A DNA stretch of 64,000 nt from Streptococcus tangpeifui (GCF_011038795.1 NZ_JAAKDU010000008.1:1-64000); one strand, 5' to 3'. Positions 1 through 8,072 are shown, counted from the stretch's first letter. The notes: generated by a model not told the origin, from the sequence alone. Translations and numbers: made by a program.

Positions 1-131
1 CAGCTTTTTTTCTGGCCTTTTTAGAGAGCTTTTTGTTTTTTTTCTTGGTCTTCTTTTCTTTCTTCTCTTCTATTTTGTCCAGACGCTTATTGCGTTCCTT
101 TATGGCTTCTTTTTGCGAATTCTTTTGCGCG
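1..131 (-). pseudogene. Lysine-rich reading frame fragment at left edge
   Basis: On the minus strand one frame stays open from about position 200 to the left edge. From about 131 down it encodes a strongly charged Lys/Glu/Arg-rich stretch, like the basic coiled tail of a larger protein. I see no ATG, GTG or TTG start and no ribosome binding site before it. The sequence just upstream is the hairpin repeat at 131-212, so this may be the remnant of a gene cut by the repeat, or a gene body that lies mostly outside the window. A chance AT-rich open frame cannot be excluded. Confidence 0.25.
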
Positions 132-212
132 GTGGTTGGGAGTAAGACTTGTTGGCTAAGCCTAGAAGTCTTACCCTTGCACAGTTTATAAGTTCTTTAG
201 TAGCAATGAACC
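131..212. repeat. Hairpin repeat element, copy A
   Basis: This stretch matches 61666-61748 closely: GTGGTTGGG, a stem, CACAGTT, and CAATGAACC occur in the same order. The core is a perfect 9-bp stem, GTAAGACTT (142-150) with AAGTCTTAC (166-174), extended by TTGGC/GCCTA. It looks like a dispersed streptococcal intergenic element rather than a gene. I do not recognise the family. Confidence 0.7.
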
Positions 213-331
213 TCTTTCAAAGTTGCGATAGAACTTGCAAAGCAAGTAGAAGCACCAAAATTTCTAGGATATTTTGTCGAAATTCACAGAGTCATAGGTG
301 AGGTCAACTTCTTTCTTACATTAAAGGGGGG

Positions 332-368
332 CAGAAAAAGGCCCCGACACCTAAAAGGAGACGGGGCG
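332..368 (-). terminator. Rho-independent terminator downstream of the small peptide genes
   Basis: Reading the minus strand, GCCCCG (367-362) pairs with CGGGGC (346-341), followed by CTTTTTC. It would end the transcript of the two small genes at 564-838. Two further inverted repeats lie between: a palindrome at 414-431 (ATGCTGAT/ATCAGCAT) and CTTGAG/CTCAAG at 457-482. Confidence 0.6.
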
Positions 369-563
369 GAATGTTCAAGAGAAGCTCTACAAGTCTCTTG
401 CAAAATATTCTCGATGCTGATATATCAGCATTTACAAGTATTCAAGTATAGAAAATCTTGAGTTTTTCGGGGTGCCCTCAAGAATGTCTTGCCTTTTCTA
501 AAAAAATGGAAAGTCTATTATGAATCTTGGGATGTATAATGCGACTTTGAAAATTATGTAACT

Positions 564-725
564 CTAATGTAAAAGTGCATATACGACTTCTGCCGAACTA
601 TAAATACCCAAAATCAAAATAATTACAAAGCAAGTAATTTTTACAGCAGGACTTTTAATGTGATTGGCCATAATAGGCAGTAGTAAAATACAAAATAATA
701 CTAAAGTAGTTGGGAGCTTTGGCAT
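564..725 (-). CDS. 53-aa membrane peptide, possible bacteriocin immunity protein
   Basis: A short frame that begins ATG at 725-723 and ends TAG at 564-566. A strong ribosome binding site (GGAGATGGAGG) sits 9 nt before the start, inside the coding sequence of the upstream peptide gene. The product is very hydrophobic, with two likely membrane segments (about residues 7-20 and 30-44) separated by a short NHIKSP turn. It overlaps the 3' end of the double-glycine peptide gene by 25 nt in another frame, so the two are probably translationally coupled. A small membrane protein directly after a bacteriocin-like precursor is the usual place for an immunity protein; that role is inferred from context only. 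Confidence 0.6.
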   Translation of the reverse strand: MPKLPTTLVLFCILLLPIMANHIKSPAVKITCFVIILILGIYSSAEVVYALLH

Positions 726-838
726 AAAATAAAACCTCCATCTCCCCAGCCATTAACAACACTGATAGTTCCACCTATCTGTTCAGACAAGTCGTTTGCT
801 TGAACAGATTCGAATTCCTCAAACACAATTGATTCCAT
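701..838 (-). CDS. 45-aa double-glycine leader peptide (bacteriocin-like or signal precursor)
   Basis: ATG at 838-836 follows AAAGGAT by 7 nt; stop TAG at 701-703. The N-terminal 23 residues fit a class II double-glycine leader: Phe at -15, Val at -12, Asp-Leu at -8/-7, Ile at -3 and Gly-Gly at -2/-1. Cleavage after IGG would release a 22-residue Gly-rich peptide beginning TISVVNGWGDGG and holding one Cys. That is short for a class IIa/b bacteriocin, so a signalling peptide or one half of a two-peptide bacteriocin is also possible. No ComA/BlpA-type peptidase transporter is in the window, so export would need one encoded elsewhere. The gene has its own promoter and overlaps the next gene. Confidence 0.65.
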   Translation of the reverse strand: MESIVFEEFESVQANDLSEQIGGTISVVNGWGDGGFILCQSSQLL

Positions 839-868
839 ATAGTTTATCCTTTCATTTTTATGGTTGCT

Positions 869-897
869 ATAGTATCACCTAAATTCTTCTTAATCAA
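869..897 (-). promoter_or_regulatory. Promoter of the small peptide gene pair
   Basis: On the minus strand TTGATT (897-892) and TACTAT (874-869) are separated by exactly 17 bp, 30 nt before the peptide start codon. No ComE, BlpR or ComX box was recognised next to it. Confidence 0.6.
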
Positions 898-992
898 GCT
901 CTTCTGCCCATCTTTTATTAGAATGTCAAAACCCTGAAAAAACATAAATTTTCTGATACTTTTAAGCACTTGGACAGTGTTACAAATAGTTG

Positions 993-1020
993 AAAAGAGA
1001 AGACCAACTGAATCTTCTCT
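993..1020 (-). terminator. Terminator of the citrate lyase/oad operon
   Basis: On the minus strand GAGAAGA (1019-1013) pairs with TCTTCTC (1003-997), followed by TTTT. It lies about 100 nt after the oadA stop codon. The sequence between 898 and 1121 shows no gene. Confidence 0.6.
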
Positions 1021-1121
1021 CGCATTTAATTATAGTCATTTATCACAAATTAAAAGGAGAAAACTTGATTAGTCTCCTCCCTTTTAGTTTTGAAGTCCCA
1101 TGTTTGCCATTAATTAGGAAC

Positions 1122-2510
1122 TTAGAAATCAATATCAACAGAAACGGTTTGGACAGGGACGTCATAGAAAGGATCTTCACGGCGGCCTAAGAAATCTTTA
1201 GCTTGCTGAGGGAAGGAGGCATAACTGAGCACATCTTCTTCACTTTTAGCATAGTCTGCAATTTCTTGACGTAAACTTGGTAGTTGCGGTTCAATCAAAT
1301 CAGCTGGCCGAACCGTGATAGGCTCCTCATTACCGATAATGAGTTGCTTGATCTTGTCATCAATAGCTGCTGGTGGACGGCCGTAAAGCCCACGGACATA
1401 ATCCTTAATCTCATTGGGAACGACCTTATAGCGCTCACCTGAGATAATATTCATTAGCGATTGGGTTCCTACCATCTGTGATAAAGGGGTTACCAGCGGT
1501 GGATAGCCAAGGTCAGCTCTGACACGAGGAACCTCAGCTAAAACTTCTTCATATCGATCAACCAGACCCTGTTCTGTTAATTGGCTGAGCAAGTTTGATA
1601 ACATCCCACCTGGAACTTGATAAATCAGGGTTTTAGGCTCAACATCCTTGACCTTAGGATTCAAAATGCCTTCTGCTCGATAATGGTCGCGAACAGTATT
1701 CATGTGGGCAGCCACTTCTTCGACCTTTTTTAAATCTATGCCCGTGTGAAAACCAAGTTCTTCAAGGGCGATGACCAAAGACTCTGTCGCAGGCTGGCTA
1801 GTTCCTCCTGCAAAAGATGAGACCGCTGTATCAATAATATCAGCTCCTGCTTCAGCTACTTTGAGATAAGTCATTTCAGAAATACCACTGGTCGCGTGGG
1901 TATGGACTTCAAGAGGCAGATTTACATCTTCCTTGATCCGCTTCACTAACTCATAACCCGTCTGCGGCGTTAAAACACCAGCCATATCTTTGATACAGAT
2001 GGAATCAGCCCCAATTTGGGCGTACTGCTTGGCAAGATTTACAAAATAATCCACCGTATGAATAGGACTAGTAGTGTAGGAAATAGCAACTTGAGCATGA
2101 CCACCTGCTGCTTTAGTAGCTGATACAGCCGTTTGCAGATTGCGAGGATCATTGAGGGCATCAAAGATACGAATAATATCAATCCCATTTTCGATAGACT
2201 TTTGAATGAAGGAGGTCACAACATCATCGGCATAATTGCGATAGCCAAGCAAATTTTGACCACGCAGGAGCATTTGCAATTTCGTTTTCTTAACATGTTT
2301 ACGAATGGTCCTCAGCCTTTCCCAGGGATCTTCATTCAAATAGCGCAAGCAGGAATCAAAGGTAGCGCCACCCCAGACCTCCAAAGCATGATAGCCTGCC
2401 TCATCCAAAGTTTTCAGGACCGGCAGCATCTCTGTTGTTGTCATTCGTGTTGCGATTTGACTCTGTTGTCCATCTCGCAACACTGTCTCCGTAAGGCGGA
2501 TTTCCGACAT
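1122..2510 (-). CDS. oadA: Oxaloacetate decarboxylase alpha subunit (carboxyltransferase)
   Basis: 462 aa. Transfers the carboxyl group of oxaloacetate to biotin, giving pyruvate, as part of the membrane oxaloacetate decarboxylase complex. The DRE-TIM-like barrel shows LRDGQQS at residues 11-17, the IKDMAG motif with Lys174, and the metal ligands H-T-H at 203-205. Start chosen at ATG 2510 because AGGAGGAAAG lies just before it; the longer frame up to 2699 overlaps citX and has no matching N-terminus. The protein ends soon after the conserved PYC_OADA domain and lacks a C-terminal biotin domain, which agrees with the separate biotin carrier gene at 7152-7559. Last gene of the minus-strand cit operon. 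Confidence 0.93.
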   Translation of the reverse strand: MSEIRLTETVLRDGQQSQIATRMTTTEMLPVLKTLDEAGYHALEVWGGATFDSCLRYLNEDPWERLRTIRKHVKKTKLQMLLRGQNLLGYRNYADDVVTSFIQKSIENGIDIIRIFDALNDPRNLQTAVSATKAAGGHAQVAISYTTSPIHTVDYFVNLAKQYAQIGADSICIKDMAGVLTPQTGYELVKRIKEDVNLPLEVHTHATSGISEMTYLKVAEAGADIIDTAVSSFAGGTSQPATESLVIALEELGFHTGIDLKKVEEVAAHMNTVRDHYRAEGILNPKVKDVEPKTLIYQVPGGMLSNLLSQLTEQGLVDRYEEVLAEVPRVRADLGYPPLVTPLSQMVGTQSLMNIISGERYKVVPNEIKDYVRGLYGRPPAAIDDKIKQLIIGNEEPITVRPADLIEPQLPSLRQEIADYAKSEEDVLSYASFPQQAKDFLGRREDPFYDVPVQTVSVDIDF

Positions 2511-2523
2511 GACTTTCCTCCTC

Positions 2524-3084
2524 TTATAAATTTTCACTAATAATTTGGGCAAGCTTGGCTTGCATCGTTTCCACATTATGTTTTCGAGATCTGGCACAAG
2601 ACTTGGCCTCTCCCTGACAGATAAAACACCGTCGTTTAGGAAAACCGAGCTCCTGACGGCTAATTGGTCTTGGATGATTTTCAAGCAATTGTAAAACATC
2701 TAAGTCCATCAGGCGTCCCAAAGGAGTGCTTGTTTCAATCTCTATCATAGATTGTTTTAAATCGTTAGCCGCTAAATCTGAAATCAGGTAATACTCACAG
2801 CCCGTTTTTTTAACAGTTTCTTTTTCAAAATTAATATGTCCTGCTAAAGTTTTTTTGACCTGCTTAATAACCATCTCAAAGGCTCGACTCAATAAAACTG
2901 AGTTCTTTATGGGCCCAGGAATATTCATGGTCGCACAGAGCAAGGAATGAGGCTTATAAGTTTTTAGCAACTCCGTCTGTTTATGGCTGCGGTCTTCACG
3001 CGCAGCTAGCATATCCTCTAGGGTTACCTGCGGTCCATCAAAGACGGCTTGAATACTCCGTTTTTCAGACATTGCGGACAACAT
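2524..3084 (-). CDS. citX: Apo-citrate lyase phosphoribosyl-dephospho-CoA transferase
   Basis: About 186 aa. Loads the 2'-(5''-triphosphoribosyl)-3'-dephospho-CoA made by CitG onto the acyl carrier subunit CitD. Family features include the IPGPIKNS segment near residue 54 and the C-terminal Cys/Arg-rich motif RRCFICQGEAKSCARSRKH. The start is uncertain: ATG 3084 has a GGTAG 8 nt upstream, while ATG 3072 has no visible site. With the first, the gene overlaps the end of citF by 20 nt; with the second, by 8 nt. Either way translation is coupled. Confidence 0.88.
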   Translation of the reverse strand: MLSAMSEKRSIQAVFDGPQVTLEDMLAAREDRSHKQTELLKTYKPHSLLCATMNIPGPIKNSVLLSRAFEMVIKQVKKTLAGHINFEKETVKKTGCEYYLISDLAANDLKQSMIEIETSTPLGRLMDLDVLQLLENHPRPISRQELGFPKRRCFICQGEAKSCARSRKHNVETMQAKLAQIISENL

Positions 3085-4600
3085 CAATTAGACTACCGTC
3101 GCGGTACTCAATAAGAGCCACAACCTTGTCTCCATATTGAATAGGATCTGGATTGCCAACAATCGCGTAAGCCTTTTCTTTCAACTCATCAATTGTAAAT
3201 TGCGGTACTTTCAGGTCCTTAAAGTGTTCTATCAAATCAGGACGATTAGGATTTATAGCAATACCCACTTCTGTCACAATGACATCAACGCTGGTTCCCG
3301 GCGTAATAACTGTATTAACCTTATCAACAAAGGTAGGAATACGGCCGCGCACAAGGGGTGAGATGACTAAACTCATTTTGGCAGCAAAGGCGGTATCGCA
3401 GTGACCACCTGATGCCCCGCGGATAACACCATCTGATCCAGTCATAACATTGACATTAAAGTCTGTATCTACTTCTAAGGCAGAGAGTACACAAGTATCC
3501 AATTGATTGATTACAGAACCTTTGCTAAGCGGAGAGGCATACATATTAGCATCAATTTCATAATGCTTTTCGGCATTACTGTCAAGCGATACGGCCGAAG
3601 GATGGTCGAAGTCCTGAACGTCCATAATCTTGTCAACCAGACCTTCTTCCAGCAATTCTACCATGGCATTGGTGATACCACCGAGAGCAAAGTTAGCTTT
3701 GATGCCATCTTTAAGCATCTGCTCACGCATAAAACGTGTAACAGCTAATGAGGCTCCACCCGTTCCTGTTTGGAAAGAGAACCCTTCTTTATAGTAAGGA
3801 GAACCGGTGATAACCTTAGCCGCATACTCGGCAATGAGCAATTCCTTAGGATTCTTGGTATAACGAGTTGCACCCTTAGCAATACCTTCGGGATCCCCGA
3901 TCGCATCTACAACAACGACATAATCGACATCTGTTTGCGGAATACTGATCGGCGTATTAGGGTAAGGCACCAAGGTATCTGTGATGATGACTACTTGGTC
4001 TGCATACTTAGCGTCAATCATGGCATAGCCTAGTGAACCACAGGTTGCCTTTCCTTTTGTCCCATTAGCATTGCCGTAAGCGTCAGAGCTCGGAGCTCCT
4101 AAGAAAGCGACATCAATATGAATGTCATCGGCTGCAATCGCACGGGCACGTCCCCCGTGGGAGCGGATGACAACAGGATTTTCCATGATTCCTTCTGAAA
4201 TTGCAGCCCCAACTTTATCGCGCAGCCCACTGGATGTGATATTAGTAACAACGCCATTTTTGATGTGATCGATCAAAGGGGCATGAACATTGGCGATAGA
4301 ACTTGGAGCGATAGAGATATCTTTAATCCCCATCTTAGCAATCTCATCCAAGACCATATTCATCACATAGTCTCCCTCACGGAAATGGTGATGGAAGGAG
4401 ATAGTCATACCATCTTTTAGCCCTGTTTTTTCAATCGCTTCACGAATAGAAGACAAGAGCTTGTCATCAGCGGGTTTCACTGGTTTCACCCGCCGACTGG
4501 ATTCTTGATAATCTTTAATATGTGCCAATTCCCCTTCAAATACACCATAGCGTTCAGCATATTCTTGAGGAATATCACGACCTAATTTATTTTCTACCAT
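3065..4600 (-). CDS. citF: Citrate lyase alpha subunit (citrate:acetyl-ACP transferase)
   Basis: 511 aa, the usual length. Exchanges the acetyl group on the acyl carrier protein for citrate, forming citryl-ACP, within the cytoplasmic CitDEF complex. The N-terminus (VENKLGRDIP) and Gly-rich CoA-transferase-like segments such as QTGTGGASLAV and GASGGHCD match the family. It starts one base after the citE stop and runs into citX, so it belongs to the cit operon. Nothing unusual seen. Confidence 0.93.
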   Translation of the reverse strand: MVENKLGRDIPQEYAERYGVFEGELAHIKDYQESSRRVKPVKPADDKLLSSIREAIEKTGLKDGMTISFHHHFREGDYVMNMVLDEIAKMGIKDISIAPSSIANVHAPLIDHIKNGVVTNITSSGLRDKVGAAISEGIMENPVVIRSHGGRARAIAADDIHIDVAFLGAPSSDAYGNANGTKGKATCGSLGYAMIDAKYADQVVIITDTLVPYPNTPISIPQTDVDYVVVVDAIGDPEGIAKGATRYTKNPKELLIAEYAAKVITGSPYYKEGFSFQTGTGGASLAVTRFMREQMLKDGIKANFALGGITNAMVELLEEGLVDKIMDVQDFDHPSAVSLDSNAEKHYEIDANMYASPLSKGSVINQLDTCVLSALEVDTDFNVNVMTGSDGVIRGASGGHCDTAFAAKMSLVISPLVRGRIPTFVDKVNTVITPGTSVDVIVTEVGIAINPNRPDLIEHFKDLKVPQFTIDELKEKAYAIVGNPDPIQYGDKVVALIEYRDGSLIDVVRNV

Positions 4601-4601
4601 C

Positions 4602-5489
4602 TTAAATATCCTCCTCGCTTAACACGCCAGCTGCCTTGGCCAAGGCAATAACACGTTCGGCGCGCTCAACAATAGGCTTATCAACCATTTTACCCTTGAG
4701 CGAAATAACACCAGACCCCTTGCTTTCTGCCTCACGAATTGCCCAAACAACTTCTTTGGCATTTTGAATTTCTTTTTCCGTTGGTGTATAGATTTCGTTA
4801 ACCAAAGGAATTTGGCGAGGGTTGATAACGGATTTTCCATCGAATCCCAGTTGCTTAATTAAACGCACTTCGTTTTGGAAACCTTCGGGGTTATTGACAT
4901 CAGAGTAGACCGTATCAATCGCTGCAATGCCGGCCGCACGCGCTGCATGAAGAATCATGCTGCGAGCAAAGAAAAGCTCTTGGCCGTCAGGGTAGCGACG
5001 CGTTTTCATATTAGTCACATAGTCTTCGGCACCGAGGGCGATACCAATTAAACGTTGAGAAGCCTTGGCAATGGCTGGAGCATTGAGAACACCTTCGGCA
5101 GACTCGATAGCAGCCATCATCTTAGTACGCCCAATCTCAATACCGTTATCGCGCTCAACTTTTTCGATAACTGCTTCGACATCAATGATATCTTGGGCCG
5201 TTTCCGTTTTAGGTAGACGGACTACATCGACGCCAGCAAGAACGACGGCCTCAACATCAAGTGCGCCACAGGTATCCAGACCATTCACCCGAACAACCGT
5301 CTCTACTTGGCTGTAGTCAAAAGTCTTGAGGGCAAAGTGTACCAAAGCTCTAGAAGTGTCCTTTTCTTTTAAGGAAACCGAGTCTTCTAAGTCAAACATA
5401 ATGGAGTCTGCGCCATACAGCGGAGCATCCCTAAGCATGGCTGCATTGGCTCCGGGGACAAACATCATTGTTCTTCTTAAGCGTTCCAT
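4602..5489 (-). CDS. citE: Citrate lyase beta subunit (citryl-ACP lyase)
   Basis: 295 aa. Cleaves citryl-ACP to oxaloacetate and acetyl-ACP. HpcH/HpaI aldolase-type barrel: [12 protein letters not shown] at the N-terminus, FDLEDSV near residue 34, VVRLPKTE, and the GIALGAEDY segment near the middle, which carries acidic metal-binding residues. The start overlaps citD by 13 nt. Length and order citD-citE-citF are standard for citrate-fermenting lactic acid bacteria. Confidence 0.93.
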   Translation of the reverse strand: MERLRRTMMFVPGANAAMLRDAPLYGADSIMFDLEDSVSLKEKDTSRALVHFALKTFDYSQVETVVRVNGLDTCGALDVEAVVLAGVDVVRLPKTETAQDIIDVEAVIEKVERDNGIEIGRTKMMAAIESAEGVLNAPAIAKASQRLIGIALGAEDYVTNMKTRRYPDGQELFFARSMILHAARAAGIAAIDTVYSDVNNPEGFQNEVRLIKQLGFDGKSVINPRQIPLVNEIYTPTEKEIQNAKEVVWAIREAESKGSGVISLKGKMVDKPIVERAERVIALAKAAGVLSEEDI

Positions 5490-5782
5490 GCGTCAATCTC
5501 CTTCCAGTTGTACTGCTCTACTTCTGCCGCTCTGTGAACTGCAGCAAGCGTACGTGCTTGAATGGTACAATCCAAAGCTCCTTTATCTACGGCTTGGATA
5601 GCAGCAGACTGAACACCCAAGTTTTCCAGTGTTTCTTGGATAAGTGTCCTAATTTGTTGACCAAATTGTTTTTCGACGCTGCTTTCTAATTCGATAGAAA
5701 TACCATCATTGCTTGGATTAACTGTCACCATAATGTCACTGGACTCCAAAGAGCCAGCGACAGCAGATTGTTTAATATTCAT
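5477..5782 (-). CDS. citD: Citrate lyase gamma subunit (acyl carrier protein)
   Basis: 101 aa. Carries the phosphoribosyl-dephospho-CoA arm of citrate lyase. The attachment serine lies in the conserved GSLESSD motif; by comparison with the Klebsiella protein it is Ser14. Preceded by a GAGGTGAAT site. The citE start codon lies inside its last codons. Confidence 0.92.
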   Translation of the reverse strand: MNIKQSAVAGSLESSDIMVTVNPSNDGISIELESSVEKQFGQQIRTLIQETLENLGVQSAAIQAVDKGALDCTIQARTLAAVHRAAEVEQYNWKEIDAWNA

Positions 5783-5854
5783 AATTCACCTCACATTGCT
5801 ATAATATGCGGCGCAGGTGAGATCATCCCACGAGTGTCGCGTGTGATAACTAAC

Positions 5855-5983
5855 TTATTTTTTGACTGGAAAAATCCTGAGTAACAATTCAGCTACTGCA
5901 TAGAGAATCCCCAAGACGATAAAAACACCAGCCATACCTAAGCCCATCAATTCAAAGGCTTGAATCAAATCATCCATTGACAT
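5855..5983 (-). CDS. 42-aa OadG-like oxaloacetate decarboxylase gamma subunit
   Basis: ATG at 5983-5981, stop TAA at 5855-5857, strong ribosome binding site GAGGAG 8 nt upstream. One membrane helix (about residues 14-37) with an acidic N-terminus and a basic PVKK end. The pattern resembles the N-terminal membrane part of OadG: an amphipathic start, then LMGLGMAGVFIVL, then a helix ending in Leu-Leu-Arg-Ile-Phe-Pro. OadG proteins are usually about 80 aa or more; here the hydrophilic C-terminal half is absent. It sits between oadB and citD. Role inferred: assembly and anchoring of the decarboxylase. See the oadH-like gene for the possibly missing half. Confidence 0.72.
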   Translation of the reverse strand: MSMDDLIQAFELMGLGMAGVFIVLGILYAVAELLLRIFPVKK

Positions 5984-6003
5984 AATTTTTTCTCCTCACC
6001 TTT

Positions 6004-7125
6004 TTAGCTAAAGAATGACAGCAGCAAGCCGCCTGCGATTACCGAAGCAATTTGTCCCGATACATTTGCCCCGACCGCATACATCAAAATAAAGTTTTGC
6101 GGATCTTCATCCGTTGCCATTTTTTGAATAACCCGGCTGGACATTGGAAAGGCTGAAATCCCTGCAGCACCAATCATTGGATTGATTTTCTTGCGGCGGA
6201 AAATATTTAAAATCTTAGCAAAAACAACCCCTCCGACAGAGTCCATAATGAAGGCCACCAAACCAAAGAGGATAATCATAAGAGTTTGGAGATTTAAGAA
6301 TTGATCAGCTTGCATCTTAACCGAAATCGTTAGACCCAGGAGGATACTGACAATATTGACCAACTCGTTTTGAGCTGTTTGTGATAAACGGTCTAAAACA
6401 CCACATTCACGCAAGAGATTACCAAACATCAAGAAACCAACAAGCGGTAGGGAAATAGGTGCGATAAATCCTGCAACAATCGTAATGACAATTGGAAATA
6501 GAATTTTAGTTAATTTAGAAACATCTTCTGCCTTGTAGGTCATACGAATCCGACGTTCCTTTTTAGTCGTAACCAATTTGATAGCGAAGGGTTGGATAAT
6601 AGGAACCAGTGCCATATAAGAATAGGCTGCAACTGTTATCGGCCCCAGTAGCTTAGGAGCTAGCTGGTTGGCGACAAAGATTGAAGTTGGACCATCGGCA
6701 GCCCCGATAATCCCGATCGAAGCTGCTTCCTTGATATCGAAGCCTGCCAAGACCGCAACAACGACAACAAAGAAGATCCCAAACTGGGCTGCGGCACCAA
6801 AGAGCAGCATAAAAGGATTCTGCAACAGAGGGCCAAAGTCAATCATGGCACCAATCCCGATAAAAATCAGGAGGGGAAAGAGTTCAGTATTAATCCCTAT
6901 CTTAAAGAGGACATCAAAAACTCCTTCTTGATGGACACCATTGACAACCTGTGTTAAAACTCCTGTTCCGGGGAAATTCACCAAGATGGTCCCAAGACCC
7001 ATCGGAACTAAAAGGGTGGGCTCATATTCCTTTTTAATCCCCAGATACATGAGCACGGCTCCAATTAACATCATAATGATTTGCGGAATAGTGATAGAGG
7101 TAATTCCTGAGATTAAAGTATCCAC
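6004..7125 (-). CDS. oadB: Oxaloacetate decarboxylase beta subunit (Na+ pump)
   Basis: 373 aa polytopic membrane protein. Decarboxylates carboxybiotin and couples this to Na+ export. The signature IGAADGPTSIFVAN near residue 140 contains the conserved Asp that binds Na+ in Klebsiella OadB. The C-terminal region MIGAAGISAFPMSSRV also matches the family. Located between the biotin carrier gene and the 42-aa OadG-like gene, consistent with a membrane decarboxylase assembled from separately encoded parts. Confidence 0.93.
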   Translation of the reverse strand: MDTLISGITSITIPQIIMMLIGAVLMYLGIKKEYEPTLLVPMGLGTILVNFPGTGVLTQVVNGVHQEGVFDVLFKIGINTELFPLLIFIGIGAMIDFGPLLQNPFMLLFGAAAQFGIFFVVVVAVLAGFDIKEAASIGIIGAADGPTSIFVANQLAPKLLGPITVAAYSYMALVPIIQPFAIKLVTTKKERRIRMTYKAEDVSKLTKILFPIVITIVAGFIAPISLPLVGFLMFGNLLRECGVLDRLSQTAQNELVNIVSILLGLTISVKMQADQFLNLQTLMIILFGLVAFIMDSVGGVVFAKILNIFRRKKINPMIGAAGISAFPMSSRVIQKMATDEDPQNFILMYAVGANVSGQIASVIAGGLLLSFFS

Positions 7126-7151
7126 AAGCTTACTTCCTTTCTAATGTCTCA

Positions 7152-7559
7152 TTAAGCGATTGTAATCAGGCCGTCGCCTGCATTAACCACTTGTCCTTCT
7201 TTAACATGAATGGCAGAGATTGTACCTGCACTGCTAGCTACAATTTCATTCTCCATTTTCATGGCTTCCAAAATCATGAGGGGTTGATTTTCTGAAACGG
7301 TATCGCCTGGATTAACCAAAATTTTCAGGATTGTTCCTGGCATTGGCGCTGGCATAGCATCCGCACCTGCTGGTGCCGAAGCCGCTGGGCTTGGAGCAGG
7401 TGCGGCCGGAGCTGATTCAGCTGGTTGAGGCGCTTCTACAGTTGGTGCCGAAGCAGGTGCAGCTACTGGGGCTGGTGTTGGAGCCACTGGAGCACCGATT
7501 TCTTCCATTTCCACTAGATATTCTTTTCCGTCAATTGAGATTTTAAATTTACGCAACAT
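7152..7559 (-). CDS. oadD: Biotin carrier protein of oxaloacetate decarboxylase
   Basis: 135 aa. A short N-terminal segment is followed by a long Ala/Pro-rich flexible linker (about residues 22-72) and a biotinyl domain. The biotinylated Lys101 lies in the canonical EAMKMENE motif. It takes the carboxyl group from OadA to OadB. The symbol follows the Enterococcus faecalis oadHDB operon, which has the same order of genes; gcdC or accB-like names are also used in databases. Confidence 0.85.
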   Translation of the reverse strand: MLRKFKISIDGKEYLVEMEEIGAPVAPTPAPVAAPASAPTVEAPQPAESAPAAPAPSPAASAPAGADAMPAPMPGTILKILVNPGDTVSENQPLMILEAMKMENEIVASSAGTISAIHVKEGQVVNAGDGLITIA

Positions 7560-7578
7560 AAAATGTCTCCTTTTTGTC

Positions 7579-7908
7579 TCAGTCTTTCTTTTTGTAAATA
7601 TTTTTTATGGACAACTGGCTATCAGTTTTTGTGCCGGCCGCAATGCTTGCAGCTATAATCGAAATCGTTTTAACTTCTGGATTCCTCTGTAAGACTCTTT
7701 TAACAAGAAACTTACTGTCCGGTCTGTCACCAGCAGCAATAGCTGTTGCGATGACACTGACTCGCTCAACATCTTGAGGATCCGCCGGAATAAAGGCTGG
7801 AAGCAGCTCCCAGTCAGAACCTGTTGAACTTTCTAGACTATCAGACTTTGCTGCACTGATAGGTTCAGCTTTACTGGTCTTGCCAAATAAACGTTGAAAA
7901 ATCCCCAT
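7579..7908 (-). CDS. oadH: OadH-like small subunit with two tandem MmdE-type motifs
   Basis: 109 aa, first gene of the minus-strand operon. No membrane segment. An N-terminal Ser/Ala-rich region is followed by two copies of a motif about 32 residues apart: SVIATAIAAG...SKFLVKRV (about 51-72) and SIIAASIAAG...SQLSIKNI (about 83-104). This hydrophobic Ile/Ala stretch plus basic tail resembles the C-terminal end of OadG/MmdD and the epsilon subunit of methylmalonyl-CoA decarboxylase. In E. faecalis a small gene, oadH, occupies this position. I infer a stabilising role in the decarboxylase complex; the symbol rests on gene order rather than a checked alignment. Confidence 0.6.
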   Translation of the reverse strand: MGIFQRLFGKTSKAEPISAAKSDSLESSTGSDWELLPAFIPADPQDVERVSVIATAIAAGDRPDSKFLVKRVLQRNPEVKTISIIAASIAAGTKTDSQLSIKNIYKKKD

Positions 7909-7968
7909 ATTTTCCTCCTTTCGAAGTATTGCTTGTGTATTAAGCTTCCGAATAGCTGCTACTCCTTA

Positions 7969-7974
7969 ATTATA
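7969..7974 (-). promoter_or_regulatory. -10 element of the oad-cit operon promoter
   Basis: On the minus strand TATAAT lies about 60 nt before the oadH-like start codon. The sequence 17 bp upstream (CATGCT) is a poor -35 element, as expected of a promoter that needs an activator such as CitO. Confidence 0.5.
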
Positions 7975-8000
7975 TAACGTTAAAAGCCTTCAGCATGCAT

Positions 8001-8052
8001 TTTTTGTGTTCTTTCAACTAGCAGGCAATTTGTGTTTTTTTTGTGTTCTTTC
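8001..8052. promoter_or_regulatory. Direct repeats, candidate CitO operator
   Basis: TTTTTTGTGTTCTTTC occurs twice, at 8001-8016 and 8037-8052, 36 bp apart, with a partial third copy (TTGTGTTTTT) at 8031. The repeats lie between the divergent oad-cit and citM promoters, where the E. faecalis activator CitO binds. Function inferred. Confidence 0.45.
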
Positions 8053-8072
8053 GAAAAGGCACTATTTATTTT

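Noticed and set aside
990..1190. Open frame of 66 aa on the plus strand across the oadA terminator
   Set aside because: It runs over the operon terminator and the end of oadA, has no ribosome binding site and no recognisable composition.
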